Positions 23,740 through 36,893 of a DNA stretch of 64,000 nt are shown here, piece after piece. The position numbers were made by a program, and so were the translations under genes. The first letter of the stretch is position 1. Each line of letters starts with the position of its first letter. The DNA is from Galbula dea (Eukaryota; Chordata; Aves; Piciformes; Galbulidae), in NCBI GenBank assembly GCA_013399015.1, contig VWZX01002303.1, positions 9,446-73,445 on the forward strand, read 5' to 3'. The notes under the pieces are model-generated. The model saw only the letters and a program-made list of their open reading frames with translations. It had not been told where the DNA came from and ran no database searches.

Positions 23740-26160
23740 AATGCTGTACAGTCTCTTTTAGGAACTGATCAAGCAGCCTGGTTACTGATTTGACAAGGGA
23801 AGTGTAACAAGTGCTACCATATCAGTGTAAACTGGTGAAGATGAAGGTGAACCTTCTGGCAGTACAGTTAGTGCCAGATTAAATGGCACTAGCTACAGAT
23901 CTAAACAGTACTTTTAATTGATTTTGACCCAAGTTGAAATAAAAAAATCAGTAAGTAAAAGAGAAAACCCACACATCTTTCTAAAAGTGACTCAGAATAT
24001 TTCCTGTTAGTACTTTTAAGTTCTTGCTACTTTAATGTCTCTGATTCATTGTATCTCTGACAGCTTTATACATTATTATTTGTTCCATTTTAAGATCAGT
24101 CTCCACTGTAATTAAGAAATTAATGACTTCAAAAACTGAACTTTTGGCAGTGCATTACCATTCCAGCCCATAAAAGCCCCTTAGATTAATTGTAGTTAAA
24201 GATGGGATTAGATTGATGACAAACATTTTAAGTTGAGAACAGTGTTTTCCACAGTCATGAGCCAGAGTATTCTTCATGTTCTACATTTTCAGCCAAGGAT
24301 TTTAGGGAGATTTGAGCTTGTAGAAATGCTTTGTTACCAGTTGTCCTTCTCTTTTGGAGCCAGGATTTAATATTTTAGTCTAGCTTGGTTTTTGGAAAGC
24401 TTTTATTTATTCCAAGGTCAAAGTCAATGAATTTGAATCTGAATCATTTTTATATTTGGCCAGTGTTTGATAGCTGCCAAAGTTAATAACAACATAATGC
24501 CAGTCAGTGTGTTATTCCTTTTATCAGTTTCTTGCTTTGCTTAGTTCTTACTTTCATTGCATCATGAGTTTGGACAGGGAACATCACAAGTCTGGTTTCC
24601 AACTCAATGACTCTCAAAATTAGGTCACTTGAACAGCAGCCAAGCCATCTACAGCTACATAAAAATGTCACCTGCAGTTCTGTAGCTGGTATTTGCCTTT
24701 CCATACATCCACCAACTCTGTAATAAAAACAAACAAACAAAAGACCAAACTAAACAAACAAAAAGCAAAAAGACCTCAAACCACTGAGTAAGTTCCTGAA
24801 CCTATTAGTAGTTTTGACATTCTTTTCCTGTTTTAGGAAACAACACAACTGTAGTTTAGGAAATCAATCAAATGTGAATAGTCCTCTGCCTAAACTGATA
24901 AAATTTGTTGCTAAAGCATATGTTCATGGCTGATTTGCTTCACTCAGGTTTCTGAGAGATGCTTGAATATGGCCAAGTGTAGAATTTACACAATATTTTC
25001 AAATTTGGTCTTCATGTTTGGTTTCAGCAATACCATTGAAGAACATGTGCTTAAATCATAGAGGCATTGTTACAAGAAAAATATTATTATTGACTGTTGT
25101 TTTGAATTAGCATGTAAAGGCTTCACATAAGATCACTTATACTGCTGTTAGTACAAAAATATCACCCCTCCCTCAGGAAGCATATACTTAGGACACAGAA
25201 AATAGGAAATTATATGTTAAGATGTGACTCCTTAAAGTGCTGAATTGTCAAGTTCCAGAAGTTTGTCTCCCAGTTTCCCCAATATTTATTTATGTTCACA
25301 CACTTACATTCTCACTAAGTTTTCCAAGTACAATATGAAAGTGAGATTTCCATATGAATTCAAAAGATAAAGCCTGGGAAGCAAGGATTAAATTGAATTG
25401 TTGAAAACAAGTCTGTTCACACAGCTAACTGAACATAAACCCCCTTGATAAAAGCAAAGAATTAAAGTAGACCATCTGGATTCTAAGGTAGGCATGATTC
25501 TAAGGTACCTGCTAAGTACTAAGGCACTAAGGATGTGTCAAAAAAACCCCCATAAGATTAAAAAAAAGAAAGCAAGACTTTGTTCCAACAAAATGCTGGC
25601 TTGATCCATTTCCTATCAAAAGATAGTTTTCAATAGTTCACTTTAGAAATTATCTGCTCATTCATCATATTCTTTTTACTGTTTTGTCACTAGAACTGCC
25701 TTTGAAGCAAACTACAGAAGGAAGGCAATCCAGAGCTCATATTTTACCCAGTCAACCCTTTCAGCCCAATGTTAGTATAACCAGTGCCTACAAAATCCAG
25801 TGGCAGTAATTAGCAGCCTACAGGGACACAACTCTGATTCTTTCTGTAGGTGTTTGGCTGATTAACAGTTTCTTCCTTCTGGCAAGACATTTGGTAGTAA
25901 CATAAACCCTGGATCAATTCCTGTAATCCAACAGTCAGCCTAACACTCTTCTGTTCCCTTTGGGATGTATTTCCAAATAGTGAAGGACAGAGGACTTTTT
26001 TCTTTTAACTTTTATTTTTCTTTAAAAAAAAAAAACAAACAGAACACTTTTATTTTTCTTTAGTTTTTATTCTAGTGCCAAAAATGACACTAAGGCAACC
26101 ATTTCCAGACTCTCTAGTTAATTACAAAGGCATCGTGTCTTCAGTTTCTTAGCATAAGAA

Positions 26161-26238
26161 ATCCTGCTGTGGCAGGGGGATTGGACTGGATGGTCTTTTG
26201 AGGTGCCTTCCAACTGCTTATATTCTGTGATTCTGTGA
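26161..26238 (+). mobile_element. Minimal CR1 tail
   Basis: Last 78 bp of a CR1 (ATCCTGCTGTGGCAGGGGGA to ATTCTGTGATTCTGTGA). It lies about 95 bp upstream of the next, same-strand CR1. Confidence 0.88.
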
Positions 26239-26332
26239 TTAGTTACATGACTCTGTTTGGAACTTCAGGGGAGTTTTTATCTCCCGTGCACAGCTAAGTT
26301 TGCGTGACCGCGTGCTAGATCCCATGCATGAC

Positions 26333-26426
26333 CCTCCTTCTCTGGAGCCACTCAAACCTGTCTGGATGCTCTTCTGTGTGACCTGGTCTAGGGAATCCTG
26401 CTGTGGCAGGGGGGTTGGACTAGATG
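26333..26426 (+). mobile_element. Host CR1 tail, left piece of a nested pair
   Basis: CR1 3' sequence from CCTCCTTCTCTGGAGCCACT to GGGGTTGGACTAGATGA. The consensus would continue with TCTTTCGAGG, but another CR1 starts here. The missing remainder is found at 27301-27347. Confidence 0.9.
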
Positions 26427-27300
26427 ACACCAAGTTGGGAGGGAGTGTCGACCTGCCAGGAGGCAGGAGGGCTCTGCAGAGGGACCTGGATAGGCTGGAG
26501 AGATGGGCTGATTCCAACAGGATGAAGTTCAACAAGCTCAAGTGCCGGGTCCTGCACTTTGGCCACAACAACCCCATGCAGCGCTAGGGACAGAGTGGCT
26601 GGAGAGCAGTCAAGTGGAAAGGGACCTGGGGGTGCTGATAGACAGGAGGCTAAACATGAGCCAGCAGTGTGCCCAGGTGGCCAAGAAGGCCAATGGTATC
26701 CTGGCCTGTATCAAGAATAGTGTGGCCAGCAGGACGAGGGAAGTGATCCTTCCCCTGTACTCGGCACTGGTGAGGCCACACCTTGAGTATTGTGTTCAGT
26801 TCTGGGCCCCTCAGTTCAAGAAAGATATTGAGGTGCTGGAGCGGGTCCAGAGAAAAGGAACAAAACTGGTGAAGGGACTTGAGCACAAGTCCTGTGAAGA
26901 AAGGCTGAGGGAGCTGGGGTTGTTTAGCCTGGAGAAGAGGAGACTCAGGGGTGACCTCATCACTCTCTACAACTATCTGAAAGGAGGTTGTAGTCAGCTG
27001 GGGGTCGGTCTCTTCTGCCAGGCAACTAGCAACAGAACAAGAGGGCACGAGCTTAGGCTCTGCCAGGAAAGGTTTAGGCTGGATATAAGGAAAAAATTCT
27101 TTACAGAGAGAGTAATCAGGCATTGGAATGGCCTGCCCAGAGAGGTGATGGATTCACCATCCCTGGAGGTTTTTAAAATAAGACTGGACGTGGCACTTAG
27201 TGCCATGATCTAGTCATCATGATAGTGTAGGATTAAGGGTTGGACTTGATAATCTTGGAGGTCTCTTCCAACCCAGATAATTCTGTGATTCTGTTTCTGT
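26427..27300 (+). mobile_element. CR1 LINE inserted into a CR1 tail
   Basis: It starts at the RT D-D-T-K-L position (GATGACACCAAGTTGGGAGG), sharing GATGA with the host CR1. It encodes VDLPGGRRALQRDLDRLERW, FNKLKCRVLHFG, then after a stop ERDLGVLIDRRLNMSQQC, REVILPLYSALVRPHLEYC and FFTERVIRHWNGLPREVMDS. It ends AATTCTGTGATTCTGT. From about 26620 to 27213 the C-terminal region is uninterrupted, so the copy is fairly young. Confidence 0.92.
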
Positions 27301-27347
27301 GATCTTTCGAGGTCCGTTCCAACTCCTAACATTCTGTGATTCTGTGA
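27301..27347 (+). mobile_element. Host CR1 tail, right piece of the nested pair
   Basis: GATCTTTCGAGGTCCGTTCC and the ending ATTCTGTGATTCTGTGA. It joins seamlessly to the sequence ending at 26426. Confidence 0.9.
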
Positions 27348-27889
27348 TCTATGTGAGTCAGGGTGTTTAACTTACAGTACAGGTTTTGTGATCCAGGCTA
27401 CCTTTCCTTGAATTGAATCACCTTGGCTGATCACCACTGATTGCTGAGCCATGTGAAAACCTATAACAATGACAGTCAAAAGGAACCAGCTGCATGATAG
27501 CCATTCAAACAGGAAATAAAGGCCCTGAGAAATATTCAAGGGTCTTATAATAGTTTCCATGCCATTTTTGAGAATTATGTTTTTGCTCTCAGGGTTGTGG
27601 CCATTTTCCTATTTTTTGTGACAGTGACTAAAATATTTGTTTTATTGATTCAGAATAATAGACTACTAAAAAGGTACTAGGAACAATTTCAAGCACTCAC
27701 TTACTTTATGGAGTGTTTTTAGCTGCTTCCCTTAAAGTCTGGAAGCACCTTTACTGGTTTTAATTGGTATTAGTTGGAGGTTAGTCAATAATAATTCTCA
27801 AAAGTCGAAGTTCTTGAAATGACTAAAACACTACAACATCTTTTAAAGGTATTTACATACCTCTCCTTTCATTATGTGAAAAATGTGAA

Positions 27890-28523
27890 GGGGAAATGGA
27901 TCTGGGGGTCCTGGTGGATGGAAGGATGACCATGAGCCAGCAGTGTGCTCTTGTGGCCAGGAGGGCCAATGGCATTCTGGGGTGGATTAGAAGGGGTGTG
28001 GTTAATAGGTCAAGAGAGGTTCTTCTCCTCCTTTACTCTACCCTGATGAGGCTGCATCTGGAATATTGTGTCCAGTTCTGGGCCCCTCAGTTGAAGAAGG
28101 ATAGGGAGCTGTTTGAAAGAGTCCAGCATAGAGCCACCAAGATGATGAAGGGGCTGGAACATCTTCCTCATGAGGAAAGTCTGAGGGAGCTGAGTCTCTT
28201 GAGCTCGGAGAAGAGGAGACTAAGGGGTGACCTCATCTATGCTTTTAAATATGTGAAGGGTGTGTGTCGGGAGGATGGGGTCAGGCTCTTCTCAGTGAAG
28301 CCCAGTGACAGGACAGGGTATACACATAGAAGTTTTCCCAGTGGAGGTGCCAGAGCCCTGGCACAGACTGCCCAGGGAGGCTGTGGAGTCTCCTTCTATG
28401 GAGATACTCAAAACCTGTCAGGACGCACTTCTGTGTGACCTGGTCTAGGGAATCCTGCTGCGTCATGGGGGTTGTATGATTTTCAAGGTCCCTTCCAACT
28501 CCTAATATTCTGTGATTCTGTGA
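27890..28523 (+). mobile_element. CR1 LINE 3' fragment
   Basis: It encodes MDLGVLVDGRMTMSQQCALV, LEYCVQFWAPQLKKDRELF, RVQHRATKMMKGLEHLPH and RRLRGDLIYAFKYVKGVC. Near 28315 an internal deletion removes the usual TRGNG region and shifts the frame. It ends CCTAATATTCTGTGATTCTG. Tail type 'GACCTGGTCTAGGGAATCCT'. Confidence 0.93.
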
Positions 28524-30316
28524 AATTTGTTGGCAAAATTCTAGAGGAGAAAACTCCAGATACTGTGCTCTCTTGAGAACTGCAGTTGTACAAAATGAAT
28601 TCAATCTTAGTTTTTATTCATGACTTTAAAAAACTTGGAGACTGCTCAGTGTGGATTTGAGCATTGACACCGAATAGTCAAGCAACATGCTAGTGAATTA
28701 GGCAGTCAATATTTATCAGCCCTCTAGGAGCTGCAACTTTCACTTCTGAGATTTGTCAACTATTTTAAGGTATAGATTAGATTGATCAGCTGTGTAAGAT
28801 CTTAGCCATGTTGCATGTAAATACCATTAATTTATACTACTGTATACATTAAACCCCATTATTACTGTAGCTGTCATTTTATCATGTTATAGTTCATGCA
28901 TTGTTAAATTGTTTTGATATTAGTGTTCAAAATAAATATCTAACTTCATGTCAGTATATCTTCATTTAGAATCAATAATTCAATGTGCACAAATTCTTCA
29001 GATCACTGAGGCATAAATTGAACTTTGATACACTAATTAAACTACACCTCTACTTACTGAAGAGTTTAGTCATTCACAGAAGTATTAACTTTAATGGGAT
29101 CTATGCATGTATTTAAACTTAAGTACATATTTCAATGCACTGATTGGATTGTGCATTGTGAATACCTAAATATCCTGTGGATTTTGGACCCACATATCTC
29201 TTCTGAGCCACTGAATGTCCTCAGTGGCACTCCGTGTCTCCACAGGTTGCAGAGTTAAGGAATAAAGCAGATTTTCCTTATAGCTGTCAGTTTGTTTGGT
29301 AAGGCAGACCTAGATATTGCCTTAACAAATGTGTAATGTCTAAGACAGTCTGAAATACCAGCCTCACAGTTGCTAGGGATTAAGCTGAACAGTATCCTTC
29401 CTCAGGTAACCCAATTACCCACAGGGTTTTTCTGGACTGATACTGGAAATTACAGTGGAATCACAAACGTGCCAGGAATTTTTGGGTGGTCTGGCATAAG
29501 GCCCTATTTCTCTGATGCTAAGCTGTAAGCACTTTGCTTTTCCTCCCTTCCTCCTATCCTCTAACTTCTATGAGTTGATAAATAGTGAACTTCTGTTTAT
29601 TGCTTTTCCCATGGTCAAATCAATTTTTATTTCAGCTTGTAACCTATTCATCTTGGATGGGAACTTTGCAGTCAACTCTCAGCTCCTGAAATTAGGAGGT
29701 TTGTAAAGGCAGTGCTGTCACAGACACAAAACTCAGTCCTATTGATCTTCGAATAAACCACAACTTCCATCGTCTTTACTAGAAGTAGGCATTGGGTTCT
29801 TGGGCCTGCTGATCATCCCCAGGGGCCCAAGCTGTGTCTGGCACAAGGATTTTGTAAAACAGCATGGAGAAAGAGCAGTGAAAAAAACTAGGATAGCCCT
29901 TGTGTAATTATGAATGCTCTTCCACCAAAAGAAGTAGGAGTGTTAGACGAACCTATGATCAGCAACCATAGTGACAAACACCTAACTGAAATTACTTCAG
30001 AATGTGTGGAATACATGTGCTTTTCATCTGTGGAGTCTCCAGGTCCAGGCAAGGTGCTATGGTGATTGATGTTGACCTGCTGAGCCCTGTGTATTGCTCA
30101 TATTTTGGCAGATCTCTTTAGATACTAGCTTGCTTTCTTGCTAAGTAGTCTAGCATCCTTGTATGCTGCTTTTGAAGACAGGAAGTGCTGTCTGTAATGT
30201 TGTTTCCTTAGGTTTTTACCACAAAGAGTGCATGTTAAATAGAAAAGCTTTAATAATAACACTTGATCTGTGAGCATTATTGGTTTTTAAACATTCATTT
30301 AAACATTCATTTGGGC

Positions 30317-30525
30317 ATTTCTTTACTGAAAGGGTTGTCAGCCATTGGAACAGGCTGCCCAGGGAGGTGGTTGAGTCACCATCCCTGGAGGTGTTTAAGG
30401 GATGGGTGGATGTTGCGTTGGGGGGAATCGTTTAGCGAGTTGATAGGGCTAGGACAAAGGCTGGACTCAATGATCTTCAAGGTCTCTTCCAGCTGTAACT
30501 ATCCTATGATTCTATGATTCTATGA
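30317..30525 (+). mobile_element. CR1-type 3' tail
   Basis: Starts TTTCTTTACTGAAAGGGTTG and includes GCCATTGGAACAGGCTGCCC and GACTCAATGATCTTCAAGGT. Ends with the repeat ATGATTCTATGATTCTATGA. The 3' region differs from the other groups and is probably another subfamily. Confidence 0.88.
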
Positions 30526-31192
30526 CTAATGAAAACTTTGAGCTTTTTGGTGTATTTTGTCTTACTGCAGGAATTTTTACATATATGGTTTAAATATATA
30601 TACTGTACACTCTAAAGATTGTTCTGACAGTACACTTAAAACATTAAATCACCATAATCATCAGTTATATGTAAGGCTTTCCAAATAGTTTCAGAGTGTG
30701 TCCATGATAACCCTGTTACTACACTACCTAGTATTTCCTGAATGAATTGGAAGTAATTGCAAAATCATTGCCAGTAAAAATTGTGGATGACAAAGACTGA
30801 GAGAATAATAAACATTCATGAGGACAGGTAAATAATGCAGAGTAACTGGAATTGCTTGGTAAATTAGACCTATTGAAATAAAATGTGCCACCACTACAAA
30901 GGTAGAACACATTCTACATGTGAAAAGGGAATCTACAGCTCTGATTTATTTCACCAAATCTCAGACAGTTAAAGAGCAAGTGTCAACATCTGAGGTAGTT
31001 ACTCTAGATTTCCTTTATGGATTAAGTGGAGAAAAATGGACACACTTTTCACAGTTGTTCATGTGATGTATTTTAGAAGCCTGCTTTAGGATACAATAAA
31101 TTGCACCCTGCCCTGAGAGACTGCTGTGAAGAAATGAAGATCTACAGTTATGCACTAAATGAACTTAAACTTCTTTCCAAATATGTATCCAT

Positions 31193-31921
31193 TGTGGGTT
31201 AGGGCTGGATTGACCACCACCCAGTGACAGACACTCTCCACGACCCTCCCTTTTCTCCCCTCCCCACCAAGGGAAAGGAAAGGGAATAATAGAGAGACTT
31301 GTGTATTGGAAAAAAACCCAAACAACTAAAACTACTTCAGTGATAATAGTAACAATAGATGAAATGCATATTCAAATATATGCAGAACCAGCACCAAACA
31401 CAACCCCTCCTCGATGGCAACTGCGTCACCACCCCCCCGTGATACTGCGACAGGAGGCCTTCAGCAGCAGATGGGAATCAAATTCAGGGGTCTGGATCCT
31501 GGAGATGGATTCAGGGATGAGAGGGAGAGAGTAGCAGCAAAGATGTGCCCTTGAGAAGCAGGAAAGCAGGAAGCAAGAGAAAGCAGAGGGAACTGCCCCT
31601 CAGCTGTTTATCAAGTATGATGTATATGGAATGGAATACTTAGTTGGTCGGTTTGGGATCACCTGTCCTGTCTGCTCGTCCCTTTAGGTGCAGACTTTTA
31701 CTCTTTACCTCCCAACTAAGACACAAGATTCAGCAGTGGCTCTGGTTTATATACCAATCCTCAACAGTAAACCCAAACATTAGGCCTAATCATTGCTGGA
31801 AGCAGGCAGTGTTTGTAAAAAACATACTGCCAGCTTCAGAAATGCAGTTACTTAGAGGAGCTTCAGCTGAAAAACAAAATCATCAGACAGAATCAGTTCT
31901 GTTCTAACCCAAACCAGGACA
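31193..31921 (-). mobile_element. Solo LTR of an avian endogenous retrovirus (ERVL-like)
   Basis: Read on the minus strand, the element starts TGTCCTGGTTTGGGTTAGAA and ends AGCCCTAACCCACA, about 729 bp with TG...CA ends. A TATA-like box (GGTATATAAACC on the minus strand, 31744-31755) lies roughly 170 bp from its start. C-rich/G-rich stretches follow near the 3' end. No gag, pol or env coding sequence lies beside it, so it is a solo LTR, the usual product of LTR-LTR recombination. No clear target-site duplication is seen. It is antisense to SMYD3. Family placement is by resemblance of the ends only. Confidence 0.75.
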
Positions 31922-34900
31922 TGTTGTAACTAAGTTGCATAATGTTAAGGATGAATTTAACTACTACCATGTGAAGGTGCTTGGGTTTTTGCACTAATTG
32001 GATGCAGGGTCTGAAGAAAATTTCATCTTGATTTGAATACCTAAGTAGAGTACTTAAACATAATGGTGTGAACAGCATCAATTGGTGTGAATTTTCAGGA
32101 CCTATACAATTTAGAGTCTGTGCAGTTTTTATGCACTTCCAGACACCAGAGTCAGTAATCCATAAAGAGCTGATATTATGTGAGGTAATGCAGCCTGCCT
32201 AATGCTGAGCTATGTACTCTACAGCTGCAATATGGCATCCAACTGCATGTGTCTTTATTTCACTTTCAGAAGTCCAAAAAAAAAAAAGTACAAACCAATT
32301 TGTTTAGAAATTGGGTTCATCCTCTCCCAATAGCCTCACAGGGAACACAATAATGCTTTTTTCTGCAGACAGAGTAGCTTTGGAATTACCATGTTTCCCA
32401 TTTATTCTCTTCAAGGCTATATGACAGAACACACAAGGTCTTCTCTGACAGTTCAGCTTCTGGTGAGGACAATCTTAAGCAGGTTGGAAAGGATAGTTGA
32501 ATCACCCTTTATGGAGCTGGCAATCTTGAGTCATGAAAGGACTCTGTGCACTGATTATTTCACATACTTATAGTTCTTAGTGAAATGTATTTGCAAGAGT
32601 GAAGGTGAGTGAAATCCTCAGTTGAAGCTATAGGCTTCTATAAACCATAGCCCTCATGCTTTATGTACCCTAACTAAATTCAAGAAGATGTGAAGGTATG
32701 CAACATCTTTCTTTTGAGAGGTGTCAGGTATGAAAAGCTTAGCTTATAGCTTGTTTAGTAGAAGAACCAAATAAAACTGAAATTATTCCATCTAAAGTAT
32801 TAGAGGCACAGGTGTAAGCAGTCACTGATAGGTAGTCCAAGGGGTAGGTAGTCCAGGGAGATTTCAAGAAAGCTTCAGTATTAAGATGTTGAATCTCCAG
32901 GTGTATTTTGTCAAAAAAGCTGTAGCAGCACCTGCCATGGTGTTGGAAAAATGGAGAGATGGACTTGAAATGTTGCTGTTGCACCTTAACTCACCTGTAA
33001 GTGAACAAGTTTTCCCTGCACATGATTGGAGTAAATGGAAGGGAGGTGCTGGAACCATCTTCCATCTGGAATAATTGCTCAAAATAAGTTAGCATCAATG
33101 TTATCTTTCCTTGCACCATAAGTTGTGAGTTCAGCTACGGTATCCAGTGACACTTCTGCCTCCAATGAATTGTACCACTGTTACAAAGAGTATTGCCAGG
33201 TTGTATTCTTGCTGTGGAAAAGCATGTGTTGCAGCTGGCTTTTCTGCTCTCCTCATGAGCCTTCAACACTTCTACTCTCAGTTTTCTCCAGCATGCATCC
33301 TTGTCTGAAAGCTAAATTGTAAAGTATGCCAGGTTCAACCAAGACAAGGTTGTCATGTATTTTTCTGGTTAGGTTATCTAGTCTAATTATTTTTAGATGA
33401 AGATGTATTTTGTTGTTCTGAAGAACAATCTCTTATGTTTAGTGTCAGTGTTAGAAATAATGAAAATAAACAGCACAGGTCTCTAGCTCTTCCTTCTTTT
33501 TCTAAAGCCTCTTCCTTTTCTTAGCTAGGGTTCTCCTTTTCTATGGATGGAAGAAGCCTGTCTTCCTTTATTGTTGGCAGCTCTGCACACCTGGAGGTTT
33601 GACTGGGAATATGTTCTGCAAAGAGATGATTTGAATGGGTGTTACTCTGTGAAAAGCTACATCTCCCATAGCTGTTACTGCCATGCTCTTAGATTAAATT
33701 AAACAGTTCAGCATAACTATTAATCACTTCAATTATTTCCCTAATTCCAACTTCATGGCAGCTTTGTATTTTCAGCTGGCTTAGTCATATCACATGGCCA
33801 TGACTTGCAAGGCATTGTCCAAGGGAGAAACAACTCACTTGGAAAAAGATTATTAGGCTGGAAGGCAGAAGTGCTCTCAGTGACACTGAGTTGTTTTGCA
33901 GCCCCTGCTTGGCTGCCTGTTTGAAAGCAGCCTCCCTGCCTTGAGCTAGAGTTGTTTGGGAAAGGACAGGCCTTCTTTGCTATATGGAAATTTGATGAAC
34001 ATGATAGAGGTGTAAAGGGCCACCTAGCCAGGTCTTTGCTTCTTCTTACATCAGCCAATCCCCACAATGCCTCATCTTGAGAACAGAAAACATCTCATTG
34101 AAACCTGTGACTTAAATCATTCCCAGAGCTGGGCATCCTGCCCAGCTCACTCCATCCTAATGTCTCTTACAAAAGGGATAAAGACTGTGAATCCAGAAAG
34201 GGCTGGAAGATTATTGGTCCAACAGACACTCCCTATTCTCTACCTGGATCTGAAGCCAGTATTGACTTAACCCTAGACTAGTGTAAAGGTTAGAGGAAAC
34301 CCCAACTTTGCACTGCTTTGTATTGTTAATGAAATGCTATAAGAGGATGGAAAGCAACTCAAGACTGCACAAGAAAAGGATTAATCCTGTGTCAATGAAC
34401 ACTTTAACCTGATTTATCCACCAGTCCCAGGGTGTGCCAAGTAAGCCCTAATGATGCATCAGTCATTGGCCTGTAACTCAGTGTAGAGTTGCTTTTTTTC
34501 TTTCATTTATAAATCTGTCCCAATTCCCATGTTTCTGAGGTTTTAGCTGTAAAGCTTACAGCCTGTTACAGAAATACTGAGAATTATACTTATGCCAGTC
34601 AGAAAAAATAGCTTGAAAGAATTTTTTTTTTGATAGCTCCTTAAGCCTAAAATTTCACAGATATCATCATTACTACCTTACAGACCAGATTTAATTTTTA
34701 GATCAATCAGTGATCTACAAAGATGTTTTACAGACAGATTGTTACAGGTTAATAGGCTGAGTTCAGAAATTGATGTAGTCCCATTAAAACAGTTAGAGGT
34801 TACATTGAACCTAACAGATTCAGTTTAAGTCTATCACAAAGCTGTAACAGGGCTGGGTGTGTACCTTAACTTTGCTGATAAAATTTCTACAGTATGAGCT

Positions 34901-35350
34901 TATTTGTACTAACATTCACCTTATGCCACAAATTCAGCTATACACAAAATTATTTCCAGGTGATGTTTCTGATCACAGAACTTGCTATAGGGGAAGTACA
35001 TGTGCAAAATGCAGTGGAGTCAGGCTGCACTCCTTGTAAGGCCCTACAGAATGATGGGGCAGCTGAGACCAATCTTGATTTAATCTTGATTTAATCATAC
35101 CAGGAATACACACAGGTCTGCTGTTTCATGGGGAAGGTGAAAACAGAACAGTGCAGATTAGATGTGAATGTGAGTCTTGATTCTCACTGTAAGTATTTTC
35201 AGTTCTGATTTTTTTTGTAAATAAGGAGCAATGGAATAAGAAAATTATGCAGTTCTAAACAGATACAGATTACAGGGGTTTTAATACAGGTACTCCTGTG
35301 ATGACCAGTGAGCATCTGTTGGTTATCAAGTGCTTGATTAGATTTTCACA

Positions 35351-36217
35351 CATAGAATCATAGAATTGTCAAGAGTTGGAAGGGACCTCAAAGATCATCT
35401 AGTTCCAACCCCCCTGCCTTGCAGGAACACCCTCCACTACATCAGGTTGCCCAGGGCCCCATCAAGCCTTGTCTTAAAAGCTTCCAGGGATGAGGCTTCC
35501 ACAACCTCTCTGAGCAACCTCTTCCACTGTCTAACCACCCTCATAGTGAAGAACTTCCTCCTAATATCCAACCTAAATCTCCCCTCCTCTAGCTTACACC
35601 CATTTCCTCTGGTTCTATCACTGTCTGACCTCCTAAAAAGTCCCTTCCCATCTCTCTTGTAGGCCCCCTTCAGATACTGGAAGGCCACAAAGAGTTCTCC
35701 TCGCAGCCTTCTCCTCTGCAGACTGAACAACCCCAACTCTCTCAGTCTGTCCTTGTAGGAGAGATGCTCCAGTCCTCTGATCATTCTCGTGGCCCTTCTC
35801 CAGACTCACTCCAGCACCCCCATATCCCTCTTGTAATAGGGGCTCAGGAACTGAATGCAATATTCCAGGTGGGGTCTCACGAGAGCAGAGTAGAGGGGGA
35901 AAATCACCTCCCTCGACCTGCTGGCCATGCTTCTCTTGATGCAGCCTAGGATACGGTTGACCTTCTGGGCTGCAGGTGCACACTGGTGGCTCATGTTGAG
36001 CTTCTCATCCACCAACACCCCTAAGTCTCTTTCCACAGGGCTGCTCTCAAGCCAATCTTCACCCTGCCTGTGTTGGTGCTTGGGATTGCCCCGGCCCAGA
36101 TGTAGGACATTGCACTTGGTCTTGTTGTACTTCATGATGTTGGCATGGGCCCACCTCTCCAGCCTGTCCAGGTCCCTCTGGATGGCATCCCTCCCCTCCA
36201 GCATATCAACTGGGCCA
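35351..36217 (-). mobile_element. Host CR1 LINE, 3' portion (left piece of a nested pair)
   Basis: The left end is CATAGAATCATAGAATTGTC (reverse-complement tail). The minus strand encodes CGPVDMLEGRDAIQRDLDRL, KCNVLHLGRGNPKHQHRQG, RDLGVLVDEKLNMSHQC, REVIFPLYSALVRPHLEYC and, after a frame change, MIRGLEHLSYKDRLRELGLF and RRKFFTMRVVRQWKRLLREV. At 36217 another CR1 interrupts it. The sequence coding FADNTKL that should come next lies at 36894. Confidence 0.93.
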
Positions 36218-36893
36218 CACAGAATCACACAGAATCACAGAATCATTATGGTTGGAAAGGACCCTCAAGATCATCTAGTCCAACCAATAGCCCTACACTA
36301 CTCTTACCCCTAAATCATCCCCTGAAGAAACATGTCTATCCTTTTCTTAAAAACCTCCAGGGATAGTGACTCCACCACCCCCCTGGGCAGCCTATTCTAA
36401 TATCTAACCACTCTTTCAGTAAAGAAATTCTTCCTAATATCTAATCTAAACCTACCCTGGCTCAGCTTAAGCCCATTCCCTCTAGTCCTGTCACTAGTCA
36501 CAAGGGAGAAGAGGCCAACACCCGCCTCCCTAGAATGGCCTTTCAAGTAGCTGAAGAGAGCGATAAGGTCTCCCCTCAGCCTCCTCTTCTCCAGGCTAAA
36601 CAAGCCCAGCTCCCTAAGCCTCACCTCATAAGGCCTGTTCTCCAGACCCCTGACTAGCTTAGTTGCCCTTCTCTGTACCCTCTCTAGTAGCTCAATGTCC
36701 TTCCTATACTGTGGTGCCCAAAACTGCACACAGTACTCGAGGTGTGGCCTCACCAGTGCCGAGTACAGTGGCAAGATCCCCTCCCTGCTCCTACTGGTCA
36801 CACTATTCCTGATGCAAGCCAGGATGCCATTGGCCTTCTTAGCCACTTGGGCACACTGCTGACTCATGTTCAGTCGGCCGTCAATCAGCACAG
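36218..36893 (-). mobile_element. CR1 LINE inserted in the older CR1, with CACAG flanks
   Basis: Reverse-complement tail (AGAATCACAGAATCATTATG, 'GGACCCTCAAGATCATCTAG' type), then ORF2 C-terminus: LIDGRLNMSQQCAQVAKKAN, REGILPLYSALVRPHLEYC, RDIELLERVQRRATKLVRGL in related form, and RKNFFTERVVRY followed by a TAG in place of the usual Trp codon. CACAG lies at both borders (36218-36222 and 36889-36893), consistent with a 5-bp target duplication. Otherwise it is closely similar to 52270-52849 and 57013-57790. Confidence 0.93.

Noticed and set aside
26300..26587. A fused 95-codon frame as a novel protein
   Set aside because: It runs across the junction of two nested CR1 copies and is only a chance open frame.
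30501..30525. Short tandem 8-mers (ATTCTATG) as a CRISPR-like or satellite array
   Set aside because: This is the normal 3' end repeat of CR1, found at almost all copies in the window.
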